From Asaia bogorensis (GTDB taxonomy: Bacteria; Pseudomonadota; Alphaproteobacteria; Acetobacterales; Acetobacteraceae): a stretch of 17,412 nucleotides of DNA. Below are positions 13,582 through 17,412 of this stretch, in pieces. The DNA lies in contig CAMBXJ010000030.1 in the NCBI GenBank assembly GCA_945871455.1, positions 1-17,412 of the forward strand, given 5' to 3'. Position 1 is the stretch's first letter; each line of letters opens with the position of its first letter. Position numbers and translations under genes: made by a program. The notes below the pieces were generated by a model. The model saw nothing but the letters and a program-made list of their open reading frames with translations, was not told where the DNA came from and ran no database searches.

Positions 13582-13946
13582 TCCATCCGGAAACGACCCT
13601 CGACGTCGCCGACAATTCCGGCGCCCAGAGCGTGCAGTGCATCAAGGTTCTCGGCGGTTCGAAGCGCAAGTTCGCCTCGGTCGGCGATGTGATCGTGGTG
13701 TCGATCAAGAAGGCGATCCCGCGTGGCAAAGTGAAGAAGGGCGACGTCCACCAGGCGGTGATTGTTCGCACCAGCTATCCCGTGCGTCGTCCGGACGGGT
13801 CCGCGATCCGCTTCGACCGCAATGCCGCCGTGCTGATCAACAAGCAGCAGGAGCCGATTGGCACCCGCATCTTTGGCCCGGTCGTGCGCGAGTTGCGGGG
13901 GCGGAAGTTCATGAAGATCATCAGCCTCGCGCCGGAGGTTCTGTGA
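13578..13946 (+). CDS. rplN: 50S ribosomal protein L14
   Basis: Large-subunit protein on the intersubunit face, partner of L19 and target of the silencing factor RsfS; 122 residues (E. coli 123). It begins [20 protein letters not shown] and contains [21 protein letters not shown], the conserved [20 protein letters not shown] and the ending [25 protein letters not shown] (13565-13570) inside rpsQ gives a good ribosome-binding site. The stop shares one base with the rplX start (TGATG). Confidence 0.99.
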   Translation: MIHPETTLDVADNSGAQSVQCIKVLGGSKRKFASVGDVIVVSIKKAIPRGKVKKGDVHQAVIVRTSYPVRRPDGSAIRFDRNAAVLINKQQEPIGTRIFGPVVRELRGRKFMKIISLAPEVL

Positions 13947-14266
13947 TGGCGGCGCGCATTCGCAAGGGCGATACCGTCGTGGTGATCAGCGGCGCCAGCA
14001 AGGGCCGCCGTGGGGAAGTTCTGTCGGTGGCGCCGCGCGACGATCGCGCGATCGTGCGGGGCGTGAACATCGTTCACCGTCACACCAAGCCGACCGGCAC
14101 GGGGCAACCTGGCGGGATCATCGACAAGGAAGCGTCGATTCATCTGTCGAACCTGATGCTGGTCGACCCCACCAGCGAGAAACCCACCAAGGTTGGTTTC
14201 CGCATCCTGGAAGACGGCCGCAAGGTCCGCATCGCGAAAGCGACGGGCGAAGTGGTCGGCAGTTGA
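13946..14266 (+). CDS. rplX: 50S ribosomal protein L24
   Basis: Assembly-initiator protein of the large subunit, with a KOW motif; 106 residues (E. coli 104). [20 protein letters not shown] (residues 4-23) is the KOW segment; NIVHRHTKP and the C-terminal [21 protein letters not shown] complete the family pattern. The ATG at 13946 overlaps the rplN stop by one base and has a strong GGAGG (13934-13938). Longer upstream extensions of this frame run through rpsQ and rplN and are not real. rplE follows after 10 bp. Confidence 0.98.
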   Translation: MAARIRKGDTVVVISGASKGRRGEVLSVAPRDDRAIVRGVNIVHRHTKPTGTGQPGGIIDKEASIHLSNLMLVDPTSEKPTKVGFRILEDGRKVRIAKATGEVVGS

Positions 14267-14276
14267 GAGACGAGCG

Positions 14277-14981
14277 ATGAGCGGAACGAAGAACGCCCCG
14301 AAAGGGGCCGCCTCCAAGGGCGGGGCAAAAGGTGGCGCTCGCGGCGGCCAGGCTGGCCCACCCGCCGGCAAGGAAGCCCAGCGTGCGGCGCGTCGGATTG
14401 AGATCGTCGGTGTCGAAAACCCGGCCGCGGCGCCGGATGAGACGCCGCGGCTGCGCAAGCGCTATGATGACGAGATCCGGGCTAAGCTGCGCGCCGAGTT
14501 CAGCTACAAGAACGAGATGCAGGTTCCGAAGCTGGAAAAGATCGTGATCAACATGGGTGTTGGCGACGCCACGGCGGATCAGAAGAAGCTCGATGCCGCG
14601 GTCGCCGAACTGACCGCGATTGCCGGCCAGCGCCCGGTGAAGACCGTGGCCAAGAAGGCGATCGCCGGCTTCAAGATCCGCAAGGGTCTGCCGATCGGTT
14701 GTAAGGTCACCTTGCGCAAGGCGCGGATGTACGAGTTCCTGGACCGCCTGGTGACGATCGCCATGCCCCGGGTGCGAGACTTCCGGGGGATAACCGGGAA
14801 GGGCTTCGACGGTCGCGGCAATTTCGCGATGGGCTTGAAGGAGCAGATCATCTTCCCTGAGATCAACTATGACCGGGTCGATCAGGTGCGCGGCATGGAC
14901 ATCCAGTTTGTCACGACCGCCAAGACCGATGCCGAGGCGAAGGCCCTGCTCAAGGCCTTCGACCTTCCGTTCGCCAATTGA
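14277..14981 (+). CDS. rplE: 50S ribosomal protein L5 with an unusual N-terminal extension
   Basis: Large-subunit central protuberance protein that binds 5S rRNA and contacts P-site tRNA; 234 residues against 179 in E. coli. From about residue 58 the protein is canonical: [20 protein letters not shown], then [57 protein letters not shown] and [20 protein letters not shown]. The first 54 or so residues are extra: a Gly/Ala/Lys-rich stretch (1-32), then a basic AQRAARR and a Pro/Ala linker. No ATG, GTG or TTG codon occurs in frame between the first codon and Met81, so the extension is needed unless CTG or ATT initiates. The ribosome-binding site is GAGAGACGAG, just after rplX. Function of the extension is unknown. 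Confidence 0.96.
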   Translation: MSGTKNAPKGAASKGGAKGGARGGQAGPPAGKEAQRAARRIEIVGVENPAAAPDETPRLRKRYDDEIRAKLRAEFSYKNEMQVPKLEKIVINMGVGDATADQKKLDAAVAELTAIAGQRPVKTVAKKAIAGFKIRKGLPIGCKVTLRKARMYEFLDRLVTIAMPRVRDFRGITGKGFDGRGNFAMGLKEQIIFPEINYDRVDQVRGMDIQFVTTAKTDAEAKALLKAFDLPFAN

Positions 14982-14997
14982 GGTTTTTGGGAAAACC
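14982..14997 (+). promoter_or_regulatory. Short hairpin in the rplE-rpsN spacer
   Basis: GGTTTT (14982-14987) is complementary to AAAACC (14992-14997) with a TGGG loop, immediately after the rplE stop. At 57 bp this is the second-longest spacer in the ribosomal protein cluster. The stem is AT-rich and lacks a following T-run, so it is not a convincing terminator. It may only mark an mRNA processing or spacing element. Confidence 0.3.
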
Positions 14998-15038
14998 GCC
15001 GGGTCAGACCGCGGCAGGTTCCGGAGGAATGAAGTAGG

Positions 15039-15344
15039 ATGGCCAAGGTCTCACAGGTCAACCGTAACGCGATGCGCGAACGGATGGCAAAGCGCGACAA
15101 GGCGAAGCGCCAGACGCTGAAGGATGTGGTCATGGACCGCACGCTTCCTGTCGAGGATCGGTTCAATGCGTCGTTGAAACTGGCGCAGTTGCCCCGTAAC
15201 GGCGCGAAGGTTCGCGTGCGTCTGCGGTGTGAGCTGACCGGACGGTCGCGCGGCAATTACCGCAAGTTCAAGCTCTGCCGTATCGCGTTGCGTGAATTGG
15301 CCAGTTCCGGGCAGATCCCGGGCATGGTCAAGGCAAGCTGGTAG
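15039..15344 (+). CDS. rpsN: 30S ribosomal protein S14 (zinc-free long form)
   Basis: Small-subunit head protein near the decoding site; 101 residues, exactly the E. coli length. It lacks the paired CxxC motifs of the zinc-binding short form. Two isolated cysteines occur in [20 protein letters not shown], but not in a zinc-ribbon arrangement. The C-terminus [21 protein letters not shown] is diagnostic. GGAGG (15023-15027) lies 11 nt before the ATG. Between them sits a tiny ATG-AAG-TAG frame (15029-15037) that ends one base before the gene. Confidence 0.98.
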   Translation: MAKVSQVNRNAMRERMAKRDKAKRQTLKDVVMDRTLPVEDRFNASLKLAQLPRNGAKVRVRLRCELTGRSRGNYRKFKLCRIALRELASSGQIPGMVKASW

Positions 15345-15355
15345 GGGAACCGCCA

Positions 15356-15754
15356 ATGTCAATGTCTGATCCCCTGGGCGACATGCTCACCCGAATCCGT
15401 AACGCGCAACGTGCGCGTCATTCGGTGTGCGTCGCGCCGGCGTCCAAGTTGCGCCAGAACGTTCTCGGCGTGCTGAAGCGTGAAGGCTTTATCCGCGGTT
15501 ATGCGGCCGAGGAACTCCGCCCCGGTATCGCGCAACTGCGGATCGAGCTGAAATACAACGAGGGTGAGCCGGTCATCAAGGAGATCCACCGGGTCTCCAA
15601 GCCAGGCCGGCGCGTCTACTCGAAGATCAAGGAACTGCCGCGGGTCTATGCCGGCCTGGGTATCTCCATCCTGTCCACGCCCCGTGGCGTGATGAGCGAT
15701 GCCGAGGCGCGCGCTGCCAATGTTGGCGGCGAAGTCCTCTGCCGCGTGTTCTGA
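15356..15754 (+). CDS. rpsH: 30S ribosomal protein S8
   Basis: Primary binder of the central domain of 16S rRNA and, in E. coli, the translational repressor of the spc operon; 132 residues (E. coli 130). It begins [20 protein letters not shown]; Met3 (15362) is a possible alternative start. KREGFIRGY and the conserved C-terminal [19 protein letters not shown] and GGEVLCRVF are present. AGGGGAA (15343-15349), at the rpsN stop, serves as ribosome-binding site. In E. coli S8 acts at the rplX-rplE junction. Here that junction is only 10 nt, so any mimic would need to include coding sequence. Confidence 0.98.
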   Translation: MSMSDPLGDMLTRIRNAQRARHSVCVAPASKLRQNVLGVLKREGFIRGYAAEELRPGIAQLRIELKYNEGEPVIKEIHRVSKPGRRVYSKIKELPRVYAGLGISILSTPRGVMSDAEARAANVGGEVLCRVF

Positions 15755-15767
15755 CGGAGGATCGATC

Positions 15768-16301
15768 ATGTCTCGCGTCGGAAAATATCCGGTCGAAGTC
15801 CCCGCCGGCGTTCAGATTGCCATCGTCGATGGCATTCTGACCGCGACGGGACGGTTGGGCGTGTTGACGTTGCCTTTGACAGAGCATGTCGAGGCGACGG
15901 TCGATGGCAACAGGGTTTCGGTCCAACCCAAGGGAAATGCCGCGCAGGCGCGCATGATGTGGGGTACGACCCGCTCGTTGATCGCCAATATGGTGAAGGG
16001 CGTGTCCACCGGGTTCGAACGCTCGTTGGAAATCACCGGCACGGGCTATCGCGCCTCGGTGCAGGGCAAGAACCTCGAGATCAACCTCGGATTTTCCCAT
16101 CCGGTGGTTTACCCGGTGCCGGAAGGCATCAAGATCACCTGCGAACGCCCCACGGCGATTAAGGTCGAAGGCGTCGATAAGCGCCTGGTCGGGCAGGTTG
16201 CGTCCGAAATCCGCGCTTTCCGTCCGCCGGAGCCCTATAAGGGCAAGGGCGCGCGTTACACGGATGAGACGATCCGCCGCAAGGAAGGGAAGAAGAAGTG
16301 A
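15768..16301 (+). CDS. rplF: 50S ribosomal protein L6
   Basis: Large-subunit protein near the factor-binding site and sarcin-ricin loop, built of two similar domains; 177 residues, as in E. coli. It begins [17 protein letters not shown] and ends with the family signature [20 protein letters not shown], followed by a lysine-rich tail. GGAGG (15756-15760) precedes the ATG at 15768 by 7 nt. The in-frame extension to 15699 lies inside rpsH and is rejected. A 73-bp spacer with a direct repeat follows, the longest gap after rpsJ. Confidence 0.98.
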   Translation: MSRVGKYPVEVPAGVQIAIVDGILTATGRLGVLTLPLTEHVEATVDGNRVSVQPKGNAAQARMMWGTTRSLIANMVKGVSTGFERSLEITGTGYRASVQGKNLEINLGFSHPVVYPVPEGIKITCERPTAIKVEGVDKRLVGQVASEIRAFRPPEPYKGKGARYTDETIRRKEGKKK

Positions 16302-16308
16302 CCTCCAG

Positions 16309-16362
16309 CGGCAGCGAAGCGCGAGCGACCAAATATCCGTCACGCGGCAGCGAAGCGCGAGC
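16309..16362 (+). repeat. Two exact 18-bp direct repeats at a 36-nt period
   Basis: CGGCAGCGAAGCGCGAGC occurs at 16309-16326 and again, identically, at 16345-16362, separated by 18 bp of unrelated, more AT-rich sequence (GACCAAATATCCGTCACG). The pair fills most of the rplF-rplR spacer. The second copy runs up to the rplR ribosome-binding site. It may be a local duplication, a member of a dispersed genomic repeat family, or a protein or RNA binding site; the sequence alone does not decide. Confidence 0.85.
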
Positions 16363-16374
16363 AGGAAAGAGCCA

Positions 16375-16737
16375 ATGAGCGCCAATCAGGATCTGCGGAA
16401 TCGGCGGCGCGAGCGCCTTCGGTACCAGTTGCGCCAGAAATCGCACGGCCGGCCTCGGCTGTCGGTGTTCCGGTCCGGCAAGAACATCTACGCCCAGGTG
16501 ATCGACGACGCACAAGGCAGGACTCTTGCCGCGGCGTCATCGCTGGACAAGACCTTGCGAGAAGCGTTGAAGACCGGCGCAGACAAGGCCGCCGCCGCTG
16601 CCGTCGGCAAGCTGGTGGCCGAACGCGCGTTGGCTGCCGGCGTCAAGGAAGTGGTCTTCGACCGCGGCTCTTATTTGTATCACGGTCGGGTCCAGGCCCT
16701 GGCCGATGCGGCCCGCGAAGGCGGGTTGGCCTTCTGA
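16375..16737 (+). CDS. rplR: 50S ribosomal protein L18
   Basis: 5S rRNA-binding protein of the central protuberance; 120 residues (E. coli 117). It begins [20 protein letters not shown] and has the signature [20 protein letters not shown], an alanine-rich helix, and the ending [20 protein letters not shown] with EGGLAF. AGGA (16363-16366) precedes the ATG at 16375 by 8 nt. An upstream extension in the same frame runs through the direct repeats, reading RQRSAS twice, and into rplF; it has no ribosomal protein similarity and is rejected. Confidence 0.98.
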   Translation: MSANQDLRNRRRERLRYQLRQKSHGRPRLSVFRSGKNIYAQVIDDAQGRTLAAASSLDKTLREALKTGADKAAAAAVGKLVAERALAAGVKEVVFDRGSYLYHGRVQALADAAREGGLAF

Positions 16738-16750
16738 AGGGAACGAACGA

Positions 16751-17350
16751 ATGGCACGTGAACCGAGGGAAGGTGGCGGCCGGGGCCGGGAGCGCGACCG
16801 TGGCGGTGACCGCGAACCCGATGATGGCGTTATCGACAAGCTGGTAACCATCAACCGCGTCGCGAAAGTGGTGAAGGGCGGCCGTAGGTTCGCCTTCGCA
16901 GCACTCGTCGTCGTGGGTGACCAGAAGGGCCGGGTCGGCTATGGCGCCGGCAAGGCGCGTGAAGTGCCGGAAGCCATCCGCAAGGCCACCGAGCGTGCCA
17001 AGCGTGGCATGATCCGGGTGCCCATGAAGGAAGGTCGCACCTTGCATCACGACGTCGAAGGCCATTTCGGCGCCGGCAATGTGATCCTGCGTTCTGCCAC
17101 GGCCGGCACGGGCATCATCGCCGGTGGCCCGTTGCGCGCGGTGTTCGAGACGTTGGGGATCGGCGATGTGGTCGCCAAGAGCCTCGGCAGTCGCAACCCG
17201 CACAACATGGTGAAGGCGACTTTCGCGGCGTTGCAGAAATGCGCCAGCCCGCGGTCGGTTGCCACGCGTCGTGGCAAGAAGGTGTCGGAACTGTTCGGCC
17301 GACGCGACAATCCGCAAGGTCAGGCGCCGGAGGCGACCGTCAATGCCTAA
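16751..17350 (+). CDS. rpsE: 30S ribosomal protein S5 with Arg/Gly-rich N-terminus
   Basis: Small-subunit protein at the mRNA entry site, affecting accuracy and the spectinomycin site; 199 residues against 167 in E. coli. The core starts near residue 26 with [20 protein letters not shown], then [20 protein letters not shown], and later [18 protein letters not shown]. The loop VVKGGRRF (40-47) is the area where spectinomycin-resistance changes occur in other bacteria; nothing abnormal is evident. The first 25 residues are almost only Arg, Gly, Glu and Asp. The C-terminus extends past the usual end with [20 protein letters not shown] (16737-16742) precedes the ATG. The 3' end overlaps rpmD by 8 bp. 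Confidence 0.98.
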   Translation: MAREPREGGGRGRERDRGGDREPDDGVIDKLVTINRVAKVVKGGRRFAFAALVVVGDQKGRVGYGAGKAREVPEAIRKATERAKRGMIRVPMKEGRTLHHDVEGHFGAGNVILRSATAGTGIIAGGPLRAVFETLGIGDVVAKSLGSRNPHNMVKATFAALQKCASPRSVATRRGKKVSELFGRRDNPQGQAPEATVNA

Positions 17351-17412
17351 GGTGCGCGTAACCCAGATGGCCTCACCCGCCGGTCGCAAGCCTGGTCAGA
17401 AGGAAACCCTGA
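17343..17412 (+). CDS. rpmD: 50S ribosomal protein L30, N-terminal part (3' truncated by window)
   Basis: The first 23 codons are visible, reading [20 protein letters not shown] and then ETL. This matches the start of L30, a small large-subunit protein (beta strand KVRVTQ, then S-AGR-P-QKETL before the usual GLGL, which lies beyond the window). The ATG at 17343 overlaps the end of rpsE by 8 bp, and GGAGG (17329-17333) lies 9 nt upstream. The position after rpsE is the standard spc operon order; rplO would be expected next. Confidence 0.93.
   Translation, partial: MPKVRVTQMASPAGRKPGQKETL

Noticed and set aside
16309..16362. CRISPR-like repeat-spacer-repeat pattern in the rplF-rplR gap
   Set aside because: Only two short 18-bp units with one 18-bp spacer, inside a ribosomal operon, with no cas genes; too short and too few for an array.

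Overview
The window is a GC-rich, essentially all plus-strand stretch of core information-processing genes. It starts inside rpoB (C-terminal third only), continues through rpoC, then a short streptomycin-type operon (rpsL, rpsG, tuf), then a fused S10-spc cluster: rpsJ-rplC-rplD-rplW-rplB-rpsS-rplV-rpsC-rplP-rpmC-rpsQ-rplN-rplX-rplE-rpsN-rpsH-rplF-rplR-rpsE, ending in the first 23 codons of rpmD. The protein sequences (RpoC N-terminus [20 protein letters not shown], zinc-free 101-residue S14, RpoC of 1387 residues with room for the large trigger-loop insertion) suggest an alphaproteobacterium, probably in the Rhodospirillales/Acetobacteraceae neighbourhood. That placement rests on remembered sequence character, not on a search.

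Layout. 1-1377 is partial rpoB. 1378-1459 is an intergenic spacer with a perfect 11-bp stem-loop. 1460-5623 is rpoC, followed by a strong intrinsic terminator at 5653-5687. 5688-6193 is a gene-free stretch of about 500 bp holding an inverted repeat, a candidate sigma-70-type promoter and a potentially structured leader for rpsL. 6194-8298 holds rpsL, rpsG and tuf. fusA, which normally sits between rpsG and tuf, is absent: only 53 bp separate the two. A second strong intrinsic terminator lies at 8312-8363, only 24 bp before rpsJ. From 8388 to the window end the ribosomal protein genes are packed with short spacers or start/stop overlaps (ATGA, TAATG, TGATG), as expected for translationally coupled operons.

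The genes work together. RpoB and RpoC form the catalytic core of RNA polymerase. S12, S7, S10, S19, S3, S17, S14, S8 and S5 belong to the 30S subunit. L3, L4, L23, L2, L22, L16, L29, L14, L24, L5, L6, L18 and L30 belong to the 50S subunit. EF-Tu delivers aminoacyl-tRNA.

I see no mobile element, CRISPR array, RNA gene or accessory system, and no evidence of an undescribed multi-gene system. What stands out is local: loss or relocation of fusA, the terminator set directly in front of rpsJ, an obligatory N-terminal extension of about 54 residues on L5, an exact 18-bp direct repeat at a 36-nt period in the rplF-rplR gap, and Gly/Arg- or Ala/Pro-rich tails on several ribosomal proteins.
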